64,000 bases of DNA from an uncultured Lachnospiraceae bacterium (GTDB taxonomy: Bacteria > Bacillota > Clostridia > Lachnospirales > Lachnospiraceae), in contig CAJUHP010000007.1 of NCBI GenBank assembly GCA_910586125.1, positions 34,410-98,409 on the forward strand, written 5' to 3'. Positions 9,094 through 17,710 of the stretch are shown here, in pieces. The stretch's first letter is position 1. Each line of letters starts with the position of its first letter. Below the pieces are notes generated by a model. That model made no database searches. It was not told where the DNA came from and saw only the letters and a program-made list of their open reading frames with translations. The position numbers and the translations under genes were made by a program.

Positions 9094-9720
9094 CGCGGAC
9101 TCCGGTGTAAATTTCCGGAAAATCCGCAGAAACAGCAGCGTATTTACGCGGGCGATGGCGCCGGGAGCGATAAAAAGAAAGAGCGGCAATAACCACATAA
9201 AAATCAGAGGCTGCCAGATAAACACAATCAGAGGCAGCAGATTCAAAAAAATAATCGCCAGCGTATAGGGAAGATTCATCATACTGATCAAAAATGCGTT
9301 GCGGAACAATGCCGGCAGCGTATAGACAAAACGGGACAAGAGCGGAAAGATATAATTCAAGACGGCAATGTAGGCAAAAAAAACTACCCAGAACATAACT
9401 TTTAAAATCTCACCGAGTATTCCCTGCATACTGTAAATGATCTGTATATCTAAAAACAGTATATAGGCAAACAGTAAAAGAAGCAGTTCTGCCAGAATCG
9501 ACTGCTTAAGATTCTCCCGGTAGGATTTGAAAAAATTTTTCACTGCGCTTCCCTCATCCTTAACCGCCTTGATGGAAGCATAATACAGGGCCGTGGTGGA
9601 TGTGCCGATCGTCAGCACAGGCAGGCAGCCAAGTATCCACAGCATACTTAAAATCAGCATGTCCGCCGCCTTTCCCAAAAACTGCATAAAAGAACTGTCA
9701 AAATTAAAAATCCCGCCCAT
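9079..9720 (-). CDS. YesL-like (DUF624) membrane protein
   Basis: This 213-residue protein has four or five hydrophobic helices. The pattern GKAADMLILSMLWILGCLP near the N-terminus, then GTSTTALYY, is the DUF624/YesL signature found beside carbohydrate ABC transporters and glycosidases in Firmicutes. Function is not known. It ends inside the convergent HAD gene and lies downstream of the beta-glucoside genes, but 114 bases separate it from bglA, so co-transcription is uncertain. Confidence 0.8.
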   Translation of the reverse strand: MGGIFNFDSSFMQFLGKAADMLILSMLWILGCLPVLTIGTSTTALYYASIKAVKDEGSAVKNFFKSYRENLKQSILAELLLLLFAYILFLDIQIIYSMQGILGEILKVMFWVVFFAYIAVLNYIFPLLSRFVYTLPALFRNAFLISMMNLPYTLAIIFLNLLPLIVFIWQPLIFMWLLPLFLFIAPGAIARVNTLLFLRIFRKFTPESASDET

Positions 9721-9833
9721 GCGCCTGTCTCCTTTTCTTTTCCAGCAAATAAGGGCAAAGCTGCCTGAAATGAGCCTTGCCCTTATCTGATATTATAAAC
9801 TTATTTCCCGGCATGTCAATACCGGTATTCTTC

Positions 9834-11273
9834 TTACAGCTCTGCTCCGTTGGTTTGGATCACTTTCTGATACCAGTAGAAGGATTTTTTGCGGTAACGC
9901 TCCAGTGTTCCTGTTCCATCGTCATATTTGTCCACATAGATAAAGCCGTAACGCTTTGCCATCTCACCGGTGGAAGCGCTGACCAGATCAATGCAGCCCC
10001 AGGGTGTGTATCCCATCAGGTCTACGCCGTCGGCTACAGCCTCTTTCATCTGTTCAATATGCTGCCGCAGATAATTAATCCGGTAATCGTCATCCACCGT
10101 CTTGTCGGGATTCAGTATGTCCTTTGCGCCCAAACCATTTTCCACTACCATCAGGGGAATATTGTAGCGGTTGTAGATTTCATTCAGCGTATAACGAAGT
10201 CCCTTCGGATCAATCTGCCAGCCCCAGTCGCTGGCTTTTAGGTAGGGATTTTTCAGGCCGCCTGCCAAATTGCCTGCCACGGAAGCTTCGTCGGTCGGAT
10301 TTTTTGCCACGCAGGTGCTCATATAATAACTGAACGTATAGAAATCCACGCAGCCTTCCCGCAGAATTTCTTCGTCACCCGGCTCCATATGAATCCGAAT
10401 CTGCTTTTCTTCAAAATAGCGTTCGGCATAGGCCGGGTACTCGCCGCGCACCTGAATATCGGAGCAGAACCAGTTCGTCATCTGCATCTGCTTCTGCGCC
10501 TCCAAAATATCGTCCGGATTGCAGGTGAATGGGTAGGAGGTGATAAAGCAAATCATATTCCCCATCAAAAACTGCGGATATTTTTCGTGTGCTAACTTTA
10601 CCGCCTTCGCGCTGGCCACAAACTGATGATGCAGGCCCTGGAACCGAAGCTGCGGAATATCAACCTGATTCACAAAGTTTTCGGTTCCTTCATTGAGGAT
10701 GCCAAGTGACAGAAAATTTCCCATCGACTGTACGCCGGCATTGATCTCGTTAAAGGTCAGCCAGTATTTTACCTTATTCTGATACCGGTCAAAAATCACC
10801 TGGCAGTAGCGCATAAAATGATCGATACACTCCCGTCCTGCCCAGCCGTTATAGGCCTTGGTCAGCCCAAAAGGCATCTCATAGTGGGAAATCGTCACCA
10901 GGGGTTCCATCCCATACTTCAAGCACTCGTCAAAAACCCGGTCATAAAAAGCCAATCCGGCTTCGTTAGGTTCTTCCTCCATTCCGGTCGGAAAAATCCG
11001 TGTCCAGGCGATGGAAAGACGGAACACTTTAAATCCCATCTCGGCAAAAAGCGCGATATCCTCTTTATAATGATGGTAGAAATCAATGGCTTCCCGACTG
11101 GGGTACAAGGTGCCTTCTTCCCATTCTCTAGTGATTCGCTTCGGGGTGGTATGGGTGCCGTTGGTACACATATCCGAGGTAGAGGGCCCTTTGCCGTCCA
11201 CATCCCAGGCCCCCTCATACTGATTGGCTGCCACAGCGCCGCCCCACAGAAAATCCGGTCTCAACTCTCTCAT
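9834..11273 (-). CDS. bglA: 6-phospho-beta-glucosidase, GH1
   Basis: This enzyme hydrolyses phosphorylated beta-glucosides delivered by the PTS to glucose-6-phosphate and an aglycone or glucose. The 479-residue GH1 barrel has the acid/base Glu176 in TFNEIN and the nucleophile Glu378 in VVENG. The N-terminal FLWGGAVAANQYEGA is the family signature. Its ATG is 27 bases after the bglP stop and preceded by GGAG. With bglP and the antiterminator it makes a complete aryl-beta-glucoside/cellobiose utilisation operon, expected to be induced through the RNA switch before bglP. Confidence 0.95.
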   Translation of the reverse strand: MRELRPDFLWGGAVAANQYEGAWDVDGKGPSTSDMCTNGTHTTPKRITREWEEGTLYPSREAIDFYHHYKEDIALFAEMGFKVFRLSIAWTRIFPTGMEEEPNEAGLAFYDRVFDECLKYGMEPLVTISHYEMPFGLTKAYNGWAGRECIDHFMRYCQVIFDRYQNKVKYWLTFNEINAGVQSMGNFLSLGILNEGTENFVNQVDIPQLRFQGLHHQFVASAKAVKLAHEKYPQFLMGNMICFITSYPFTCNPDDILEAQKQMQMTNWFCSDIQVRGEYPAYAERYFEEKQIRIHMEPGDEEILREGCVDFYTFSYYMSTCVAKNPTDEASVAGNLAGGLKNPYLKASDWGWQIDPKGLRYTLNEIYNRYNIPLMVVENGLGAKDILNPDKTVDDDYRINYLRQHIEQMKEAVADGVDLMGYTPWGCIDLVSASTGEMAKRYGFIYVDKYDDGTGTLERYRKKSFYWYQKVIQTNGAEL

Positions 11274-11300
11274 TGTTTCTCCTTTCTGTTCAAAAAATGA

Positions 11301-13208
11301 TTATAACAGGGTGATCGCCGTATCGCCGGCTTTTACTTCGCTGGCATCGGTGGGAATCACGTCGTTATACTGGTCCATATTGGTGACAATCACAGGAGTC
11401 ACCAGCGAATAGCCTTCCTTTTCAATCGCCGCCTTGTCAAACTCCAGCAGAAGCTGTCCCTTTTTGACGGTATCGCCTTCTTTGGCCTTGGCGGAGAAAT
11501 ATTTTCCTTCCAGGCGAACGGTGTCCATACCGATATGAATCAACAGTTCGGCGCCGTCTTCCGTCGTCATACCGATCGCATGGCCAGTCGGGAAAAATGC
11601 CATGATTTTGCCGTTTGCCGGAGCAAAAACCTTTCCTTCTGTCGGTTCGATTGCCATGCCTTTGCCCATGACACCGCTGGAAAATGCCTCGTCTTTTACT
11701 TCTGACAGAGGCAGAACCTTGCCGCTGATGGGACTGGCCACGACCACTTTTTTCATGGAGCCACCCGATACGGGAGCCTGCTCTTTTTTTTCGGAAACGG
11801 GCGCATCATCCCGATACGTCATCATGGTCAAAACGAAAGCCAGAACCATAGCTACCGCGGTGCCTACAATAACCCAGATCATACCGGAGATATCATTGGT
11901 TGCCACATCAATATAGCTGGGAAGGCCAAATACGCCCAAACCACCCATGGTAAAAGATTTGACACTGGCCAGACCGATGATGCCTCCGCCGACGGACGCC
12001 GCAATACAAGAGATGATAAAGGGTTTTTTCTTCGGAAGCGTAATACCATAGATACAGGGTTCCGTCACACCAAACAAGCCGGAAATAAAGGCCGGCAGAG
12101 CCATCTCCTTCATCTTTTTATCCCTTGTCTTTACATAGATCGCCAAAACGACCATGGACTGCGCAAAGGAAGCCGCAAAGAAGGGGGATAAGATCTGATC
12201 GTATCCATACAGGCTGTAATTCATCATCGCCAGAGGAACCAGGCCCCAATGCAGGCCAAAGATTACCAGCACCTGCCAGAATGCCCCGACACAGAGACCG
12301 GCCAAAACGCCGCTGAATCCATAGATGGCGCCGAAGATAATTCCTACCAAGCTGCAGAGAATTGACACCACCGGTCCGATCACCAGGTAGGTAGCCGGCA
12401 CGATAATGCCCAGAGTGGCCACGGGTACCAGGAATGTCTTGACTACGTCAGGAATCACCTTCTTGAAGAATTTTTCCAGTTTCACCGCAACGAAAACTGA
12501 CACAATAACCGGTACGACGCTGGAGGGATAACCGCTGGACGGCAGCAGAACCGGGATGCCCAAAAAGGTGCTGTAATAATTGGTTTCAAAAGCAGTCCCC
12601 GCAAACAGCGCGCCAAGAGGCTCCGCCGCGCTCATATTGACCATAGCGGGATAACACAGCGCCATACCGATCGCCATGCCGATAAATTTATTGCCCCCGA
12701 ATTTCAGCGCCGCTGTAAATCCCAAAGCAATGGGCAGAAAATAAAAGAAACCATCCGCCACCGAATACCATACCTGATAGGTTCCGCTGACTTCCGCCAG
12801 CCCGCAGAACGCTGCCACAGCCAGAAGACCTTTGATAATACCGGCGCCTGACAACACGCCCAGAATCGGTTGAAAAATACCGGAAATCCAGTCGATCAGC
12901 GTAGCGCCGATCCCCATCTTTTCTCCGCTGCCGCCGTCTCCGCCTTCCTTATTTTCAATATGTCCTACCTGACACACCACCGCATAGACATCCGGCACAT
13001 GATTTCCGATTACCACCTGATACTGGCCGCCGCTCTGCATAACCGTCACAATACCTTCGGTTTTTTTCAATACCGCTGTGTTTGCTTTTGACTCGTCCTT
13101 CAGTTTAAAACGAAGCCTTGTGATGCAGTGGGTCAGGCTATTGATGTTTTCCCGTCCGCCCACGTTCTGGATGATGATTCTTGCCAATCCGTCATATTTG
13201 CTTGCCAT
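11301..13208 (-). CDS. bglP: PTS beta-glucoside transporter EIIBCA
   Basis: This single 635-residue permease takes up and phosphorylates beta-glucosides. Domain order is EIIB (phospho-Cys28 in LTHCITRLRF), EIIC (about 100-460, roughly ten membrane segments) and EIIA (phospho-His558 in LIHIGMDTVRL). The start at 13208 follows a perfect GGAGGAAAC site. A farther ATG at 13262 lies inside the terminator hairpin and is rejected. It is preceded by a RAT/terminator switch and followed closely by bglA, so expression depends on the LicT-like antiterminator. Confidence 0.95.
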   Translation of the reverse strand: MASKYDGLARIIIQNVGGRENINSLTHCITRLRFKLKDESKANTAVLKKTEGIVTVMQSGGQYQVVIGNHVPDVYAVVCQVGHIENKEGGDGGSGEKMGIGATLIDWISGIFQPILGVLSGAGIIKGLLAVAAFCGLAEVSGTYQVWYSVADGFFYFLPIALGFTAALKFGGNKFIGMAIGMALCYPAMVNMSAAEPLGALFAGTAFETNYYSTFLGIPVLLPSSGYPSSVVPVIVSVFVAVKLEKFFKKVIPDVVKTFLVPVATLGIIVPATYLVIGPVVSILCSLVGIIFGAIYGFSGVLAGLCVGAFWQVLVIFGLHWGLVPLAMMNYSLYGYDQILSPFFAASFAQSMVVLAIYVKTRDKKMKEMALPAFISGLFGVTEPCIYGITLPKKKPFIISCIAASVGGGIIGLASVKSFTMGGLGVFGLPSYIDVATNDISGMIWVIVGTAVAMVLAFVLTMMTYRDDAPVSEKKEQAPVSGGSMKKVVVASPISGKVLPLSEVKDEAFSSGVMGKGMAIEPTEGKVFAPANGKIMAFFPTGHAIGMTTEDGAELLIHIGMDTVRLEGKYFSAKAKEGDTVKKGQLLLEFDKAAIEKEGYSLVTPVIVTNMDQYNDVIPTDASEVKAGDTAITLL

Positions 13209-13250
13209 ACTCGTTTCCTCCTTCTGCATTGTTTTGGTATGATTGTAACA

Positions 13251-13307
13251 AAAAACCCGCACAGAACCAAGGGAAAGACAGCTTTCCTCTCTTCTGTACG
13301 GGTTTTT
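13251..13307 (-). terminator. Conditional terminator before bglP
   Basis: TTCTGTACGGGTTTTT (13292-13307) pairs with AAAAACCCGCACAGAA (13251-13266). On the minus strand the hairpin ends in GGGTTTTTTGTT. Its 5' arm overlaps the antiterminator target at 13300-13329, so binding of the protein there would block terminator folding. Confidence 0.88.
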
Positions 13308-13329
13308 GCCAATTTCTGTAACAACACCC
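13300..13329 (-). promoter_or_regulatory. RAT site for the LicT/BglG antiterminator (bglP leader)
   Basis: The minus strand reads GGGTGTTGTTACAG, an internal loop, then TTGGCAAAAACCC. This has the key features of ribonucleic antiterminator sites (GG.TTGTTAC and GGCAAAACC). It overlaps the first arm of the terminator, which is how LicT-type switches work. Confidence 0.85.
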
Positions 13330-13334
13330 TTTTG

Positions 13335-14180
13335 TTATGAAATCGTTTCCTGTTCTCGAATCCGTTCGATATGTACGGTCAGATACAACAATTCTTCTTC
13401 CGTGATCCGGTAATGAAGCTTCTGTTCCACATAATCACAGATCTTCAATGCGCATTCATAAGCCTGCGGATATTTTTTTGTCACCATCATAAACAGTTCC
13501 ATGTCCTCTGTGCGGTAATAACGCCCTGTTACAGCTCTCTGCACAAAGAACTTCAGATGCGTCAAAAAGCGTTCATATGTCAAAGAATCATCATTCATGG
13601 CAATCTGAAAATGATAGCGCACTATTTTAATGATATCCTCAATCATGCCTGTCATCTGAATGGACTTGCCCATGTCCATATCCAGTTCAGCATTGACAAT
13701 ATGAAGCGCAAAAAAACCGGCTTCATCCTCTGACAGCTCTACCTCCAGACGCTGCCGCACCATGGCAACCGCTTCTTTGCCGATCAGGAACTCATGATTG
13801 TAAAAACGTTTGATCTCCCATAGAAGCGCATTTTTGAATACGATGCCCTGTTTTGCCCGGTCAATGGCAAAGGCCAGATGGTCTGTCAGAGAAACCTGAA
13901 TCTTTTCATCCAATGGTTTTCCCAGAGAGCATTTCGCATAGGCGATAATATCATCTGCCACCCGCATATACTCAAAAGGTATCTTCTCCAGAAGAGCCAT
14001 ATACTGATCGGAATTTTTATGATGGGCCGGATGAAACTGTTTCTGAATCTTACTCTCGTCAATCTCGTCGCCGGTTTTCTTTTGAAAACCAATTCCGCGT
14101 CCGATCAGAACCAGCTCTTCTCCTGAGACAGGATTCTGTGATATCACCACATTGTTGTTCACTGTCTTAACAATTACCAT
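13335..14180 (-). CDS. licT: LicT/BglG-type transcriptional antiterminator
   Basis: This RNA-binding antiterminator controls the bgl operon. The 281-residue product has the co-antiterminator RNA-binding domain at 1-55 (IVKTVNNNVVIS, GRGIGFQKK) followed by PRD1 and PRD2, whose conserved His residues are phosphorylated by HPr and EIIB/EIIA. The start at 14180 matches the family N-terminus and follows AGGGG; an upstream in-frame ATG at 14243 would put extra residues across the leader terminator. The gene has its own RAT/terminator, so it is expected to activate itself. Confidence 0.93.
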   Translation of the reverse strand: MVIVKTVNNNVVISQNPVSGEELVLIGRGIGFQKKTGDEIDESKIQKQFHPAHHKNSDQYMALLEKIPFEYMRVADDIIAYAKCSLGKPLDEKIQVSLTDHLAFAIDRAKQGIVFKNALLWEIKRFYNHEFLIGKEAVAMVRQRLEVELSEDEAGFFALHIVNAELDMDMGKSIQMTGMIEDIIKIVRYHFQIAMNDDSLTYERFLTHLKFFVQRAVTGRYYRTEDMELFMMVTKKYPQAYECALKICDYVEQKLHYRITEEELLYLTVHIERIREQETIS

Positions 14181-14243
14181 CACATACCCCTGACTCTGCC
14201 TCGTATTCCTGTTCGTCCTGTTTCTGATGCCGGAAATGAGCAA

Positions 14244-14310
14244 TAAAAAAAACTATGTTATACCTATCAGATGGACTATCACTACTCCACACAATCGTAC
14301 AACTTAGTTT
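14244..14310 (-). terminator. Conditional terminator before licT
   Basis: GTACAACTTAGTTT (14297-14310) pairs with AAACTATGTTATAC (14250-14263) through one mismatch and one G-U. On the minus strand it ends in TAGTTTTTTTTATTG. The 5' arm overlaps the RAT site at 14305-14334. Confidence 0.75.
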
Positions 14311-14334
14311 TGCCTGCATGACCAGTAACAACCC
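14305..14334 (-). promoter_or_regulatory. RAT site in the licT leader
   Basis: The minus strand reads GGGTTGTTACTG, then GTCAT, then GCAGGCAAAACTA. This is nearly the textbook RAT consensus for LicT, SacT and BglG. It overlaps the terminator arm downstream. Confidence 0.92.
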
Positions 14335-14364
14335 TCGTCTTTATTATTATCATTTCTGAGTGTT

Positions 14365-14393
14365 ATTTTAACATAATGCACAAATGCTGTCAA
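14365..14393 (-). promoter_or_regulatory. Sigma-A promoter of licT
   Basis: On the minus strand, TTGACA (14393-14388), a 17-base spacer and TAAAAT (14370-14365) lie about 30 bases before the RAT. Transcription from here would read the licT switch first. Confidence 0.88.
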
Positions 14394-14533
14394 GCCAAAA
14401 ATGAAGAAAATATAAATTTTTTTTAACTATTCTAAAATAATTGCTGCCGCTCCGTCTTTTCTTGTCAGAATAACCAAACGCAGGCCGTCTTTAGCAAAAT
14501 TCACTCTTAAAATTGCAAAGTTAGCGAAGCCAA

Positions 14534-14585
14534 CAAAAAAATACAGCCTGCGGCACTCACCCATTCAAGGTGCCGTAGGCTGTAT
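14534..14585 (-). terminator. Intrinsic terminator after rpmF
   Basis: A 16-bp stem (14541-14556 with 14570-14585, one G-T pair) is followed on the minus strand by TTTTTTTGTTGG. It closes the DUF177-rpmF operon. The stretch 14394-14533 between it and the licT promoter holds no recognisable gene. Confidence 0.9.
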
Positions 14586-14612
14586 GGAGGCAAGGCCAAA
14601 AATAGCCGTGCC

Positions 14613-14795
14613 TTATTCCGCTGCCGGAACGATCTCTTTTTTGTTGTAAGAACCACAGGCCTTGCAGACTCTGTGAGACATCATCAGAGCGCCGCACTTG
14701 CTGCACTTTACCAGATTGGGCGCGCTCATTTTCCAGTTTGCTCTGCGGCTGTCTCTTCTGGCTTTTGAAGATTTATTCTTAGGACAAATAGACAC
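14613..14795 (-). CDS. rpmF: 50S ribosomal protein L32
   Basis: This 60-residue basic protein of the large ribosomal subunit is zinc-binding: CSKC and CKAC supply four cysteines. The N-terminal CPKNKSSKARRDSRRAN is the L32 signature. The start is GTG at 14795, placed by an AGGAGG site eight bases upstream; there is no ATG. It lies three bases after DUF177, the usual bacterial pairing. In many Firmicutes plsX follows, but here a terminator does. Confidence 0.96.
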   Translation of the reverse strand: MSICPKNKSSKARRDSRRANWKMSAPNLVKCSKCGALMMSHRVCKACGSYNKKEIVPAAE

Positions 14796-14798
14796 AGG

Positions 14799-15332
14799 TT
14801 ACACCTCCTTATTTCCCTCAATTTTAGCTTTCTGAAATAATTCACGGATCACGGTCATTCGGGGATCTCCCTGTGTTTCTTCCTCAGCTTTCTCTGAGAC
14901 GAACCCGCGTCCGCCTTCCAGTCCGATGCAGTCCTCTCTGCATAAGACCTTCATGGGCATGTGTACAAACAGCTCATCCTCCACCAATTTGTCCACATCG
15001 AGCGTATATCCTTCGATAAACGCGGCTTCCTCCAGATTCTGAATCCGTTCTTCTTCGGTCTGACTCATATCCACATCCCGCTCACTGACAAAGGCAAGCG
15101 GAACCAGAACCTGCGTCAGACAACGGTCGCAGACCGACTCCAGAACAACTTTCACCTCTATGGTCAAAGTAAGCTCTCGTTTCTTTTTATGAAAGATCGT
15201 CAGCTTCACCGGTTCCTTCTCTGCAATGGGATAAACCGTTCCCCCAAAGGAAAAAGTCTCCATCTCCAAAGGTATCGTCTGGCTCCACGTCCGCTCTTCC
15301 TGGCTGAGAATCTCTGACAAATGAATCCGCAT
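14799..15332 (-). CDS. DUF177 (YceD) family protein
   Basis: This 177-residue protein carries the DUF177 pattern, with paired cysteines CDRCLTQ and CREDCIGL and the conserved DLSE- and VDLG-like acidic positions weakly kept. In many bacteria and plants this family is encoded with L32 and is implicated in 23S rRNA metabolism. It is the first gene of the rpmF operon and has a strong promoter. The start MRIHLSEILSQ at 15332 has only a weak ribosome binding site (GGAGAT). Confidence 0.88.
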   Translation of the reverse strand: MRIHLSEILSQEERTWSQTIPLEMETFSFGGTVYPIAEKEPVKLTIFHKKKRELTLTIEVKVVLESVCDRCLTQVLVPLAFVSERDVDMSQTEEERIQNLEEAAFIEGYTLDVDKLVEDELFVHMPMKVLCREDCIGLEGGRGFVSEKAEEETQGDPRMTVIRELFQKAKIEGNKEV

Positions 15333-15429
15333 ATTTATCTCCTAGGCCATGTCTGAAAATTGCATTCTGAAAAGGAAAGTGTCTGTTTGACAAAATGCTT
15401 TAAACACGTCCTAATACACATACTTAAAT

Positions 15430-15458
15430 AGTATACCTGTACAGGCCGGACTTGTCAA
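15430..15458 (-). promoter_or_regulatory. Sigma-A promoter of DUF177-rpmF
   Basis: On the minus strand, TTGACA (15458-15453), a 17-base spacer and TATACT (15435-15430) lie about 100 bases upstream of the DUF177 start. This is a near-consensus promoter, as expected for a ribosomal operon. Confidence 0.88.
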
Positions 15459-15517
15459 CCAGATTTTTTATGAAATGCAGCATTTTTTTGTTATGTATTC
15501 CTCTTTTTCGCTGCTTT

Positions 15518-16090
15518 TCAGAATTTTACCATAGTCCCGTATACTTCGCCGCCTGCAGGAGCCAGTGCATTGGACTCGTCCGTATCAATGTGAGCCGCCG
15601 TTGCATAGGACGGGCTGACGCGCACTACCACATCTCCAAAGATCAGAGAGCGCTCGGGGGATTCCACTTTCAGACCGATGATATCTTTATCCTTCAGGCC
15701 GCAGGTCTGAGCGTCTTCCGGCGTCATATGCAGATGGCGCTTGGCGGCGATCACACCCTTTGTCAGTTCTACTTCGCCGCAGGGACCGATCAGCTTGCAC
15801 CCGTTGGTTCCCTCTATATCGCCGGACTCGCGGATCAGAGCCGCCACACCGATGCTTCTCGCGTCGGTCAGAGATACCTCCACCTGCGTATCCTTTCTCA
15901 CCGGTCCCAGAACAGACATCTTCAGGCTGCCCTTCGGTCCCACGACCTGTACCTTTTCCTCGGCAGCAAACTGACCGGGCTGGCTCAACATTTTTTTCAC
16001 CGTCAGTTCATGACCCGCCCCAAACAGAATCTCCAGATGCTCCTGGGACAGATGAATGTGTCTTGCACTGGTTTCCACTAAAAATTCCAT
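15518..16090 (-). CDS. pduL: PduL-type phosphate acyltransferase
   Basis: PduL interconverts acyl-CoA and acyl-phosphate (acetyl or propionyl) and is unrelated to classical Pta. The 190-residue product has both His-rich zinc motifs, SARHIHLS near residue 8 and KRHLHMTPEDA near 120, plus the RVSPSY and HIDTDEANA-like C-terminal signature (HIDTDESNA). The start at 16090 follows AAGGA and gives the normal N-terminus MEFLVETSARHIHLS. There is no microcompartment targeting extension and there are no shell genes nearby. It sits where many Lachnospiraceae carry pta-ackA, suggesting a housekeeping acetate role. Confidence 0.93.
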   Translation of the reverse strand: MEFLVETSARHIHLSQEHLEILFGAGHELTVKKMLSQPGQFAAEEKVQVVGPKGSLKMSVLGPVRKDTQVEVSLTDARSIGVAALIRESGDIEGTNGCKLIGPCGEVELTKGVIAAKRHLHMTPEDAQTCGLKDKDIIGLKVESPERSLIFGDVVVRVSPSYATAAHIDTDESNALAPAGGEVYGTMVKF

Positions 16091-16261
16091 AATCAACCAT
16101 ATCCTTCCGTATTTTATTCGACTGATCGGGCAGACAGAGCCAAGATGGCCCGCATTCGTCACAGCGTTCTTATAAGTATTATTCTATCGTGTTTTTCAAT
16201 AATTGCAAGGGAAAATTCTCCGGTTTGCCGTATATTTTTCTTCTGCTTATAAAAGATTCCC

Positions 16262-16290
16262 TTGCCAGCCCTGTGCAAATCCGATAAAAT
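16262..16290 (+). promoter_or_regulatory. Sigma-A promoter of tmcAL
   Basis: TTGCCA (16262-16267), a 17-base spacer and TAAAAT (16285-16290) lie 42 bases upstream of the tmcAL start. It points away from pduL. Confidence 0.75.
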
Positions 16291-16332
16291 AATCGGCATA
16301 ACCCATCAAAAACATTTTCGGGGAGTACAAAA

Positions 16333-17637
16333 ATGAAAACCGCAGGAATCATTGCCGAGTATAATCCGTTTCACAATGGACACGCATATCATATCCGGGA
16401 AACCAAACGTCGAACGCAGGCAGATTATATCATTGCCGTCATGAGCGGCGATTTTGTGCAGAGGGGCGAGCCTGCCCTGTTAGACAAATATACACGCGCC
16501 CGGTTTGCACTGGAAAACGGCGTTGACTTGGTTCTGGAGCTGCCCTCTGCTTATGCCTGTTCCAGTGCAGAGCGGTTTGCCCGCGGAGCGGTTTTTACCC
16601 TTCACCGTCTGGGTGTCGTGGATTTTCTCAGTTACGGCTGCGAGCAGGCAGAGGAAGCCTGTTTTGATCGGCTTGCTGGGCTGTATCAGAAAGAACCCGA
16701 AGCGTTTTCCGCGCATGTTCAGGCGCTGCTTCGCCAGGGAATGACTTATCCGCAGGCCAGAGCCAGCGCTACGGCGCTCTGTCTGAACGATGAGCGGGCA
16801 TCTGCTCTTTTGTCCTCTCCCAACAATATTTTGGCGGTGGAATACCATCGGGCTCTGCTTCAAACTGCTTCCGCTATACGGCCGACCGCCATACGCCGGC
16901 TGGGGGATTACCATGATCTGCGTCTGCCGGATAGCATACAAAAAACGGAATCAGAATGCCGGTATGCCTCCGCTTCCGCCATTCGTTCCTGCCTGCTCGC
17001 CCACTCGCTTGTTGGTGAATGGGACGATTCTATTATCTCCCGTCAGGTTCCGGATTCCGTTATGCAGAAGCTGCGAGGCCGAACGGATTTTATGCAGGCA
17101 GACGATTTTTCAGAAGCTCTGTATTATGCGCTGTTGACAGCGGTTTACGACAATCGCTTAGCTGACTATGACGATCTCCCGCCGGACTTGGCCGAACGCA
17201 TTGCCAAGCATCTGGAATCGTTTCATACGTTTCAGAGCTTCGTGGATCAGATTAAAACAAGACAGTGGACCCGCGCACGCATCAGCCGGGCTCTCCTCCA
17301 TCTGCTGTTAAGGATTTCTTCGCAACAAATGCGGCGTTGGGAGAAGGATTCGTATGCCTACTATGCCAGAATTTTGGGCTTTCGGCGCAGCAGCACGCCT
17401 CTGCTTGCCGCAATCAAGCAGAATACTTCCATTTGCCTGCTGACTAAAATGGCGGATGCCAAACAGAGCCTGTGCCGCTTTTATAAGGAAAACTCTCCTC
17501 AGATCTTGGCACATGCTCTGGAGCTTTTGGATACGGACCGGTTTGCATCCGATCTTTATGAAGCGACAGCCGCCGCCCGTTTTGGCCGGGAGCGTAAAAA
17601 TGAATATAGGCATGGCGTTATTATAGTGGATGGCTGA
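16333..17637 (+). CDS. tmcAL: tRNA(Met) cytidine acetate ligase
   Basis: TmcAL (formerly YlbM) makes N4-acetylcytidine at the wobble base of elongator tRNA-Met from acetate and ATP. The 434-residue protein begins with the nucleotidyltransferase motif GIIAEYNPFHNGH (residues 5-17), then MSGDFVQRGEPALLDK, and has the Ser/Pro-rich SPNNILAVEY segment, all hallmarks of the family. The use of free acetate fits the neighbouring acyl-phosphate enzyme, though the two genes are divergent. Confidence 0.93.
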   Translation: MKTAGIIAEYNPFHNGHAYHIRETKRRTQADYIIAVMSGDFVQRGEPALLDKYTRARFALENGVDLVLELPSAYACSSAERFARGAVFTLHRLGVVDFLSYGCEQAEEACFDRLAGLYQKEPEAFSAHVQALLRQGMTYPQARASATALCLNDERASALLSSPNNILAVEYHRALLQTASAIRPTAIRRLGDYHDLRLPDSIQKTESECRYASASAIRSCLLAHSLVGEWDDSIISRQVPDSVMQKLRGRTDFMQADDFSEALYYALLTAVYDNRLADYDDLPPDLAERIAKHLESFHTFQSFVDQIKTRQWTRARISRALLHLLLRISSQQMRRWEKDSYAYYARILGFRRSSTPLLAAIKQNTSICLLTKMADAKQSLCRFYKENSPQILAHALELLDTDRFASDLYEATAAARFGRERKNEYRHGVIIVDG

Positions 17638-17710
17638 AAAAAGTACGGAAAATATTGGGTTTGAAATAGCGCGGAGTTTGAGGATATAATAAGGGGGTGA
17701 TTAATTGTTG

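Noticed and set aside
14394..14533. Search for an RNA gene between licT promoter and rpmF terminator
   Set aside because: AT-rich text without conserved structure.
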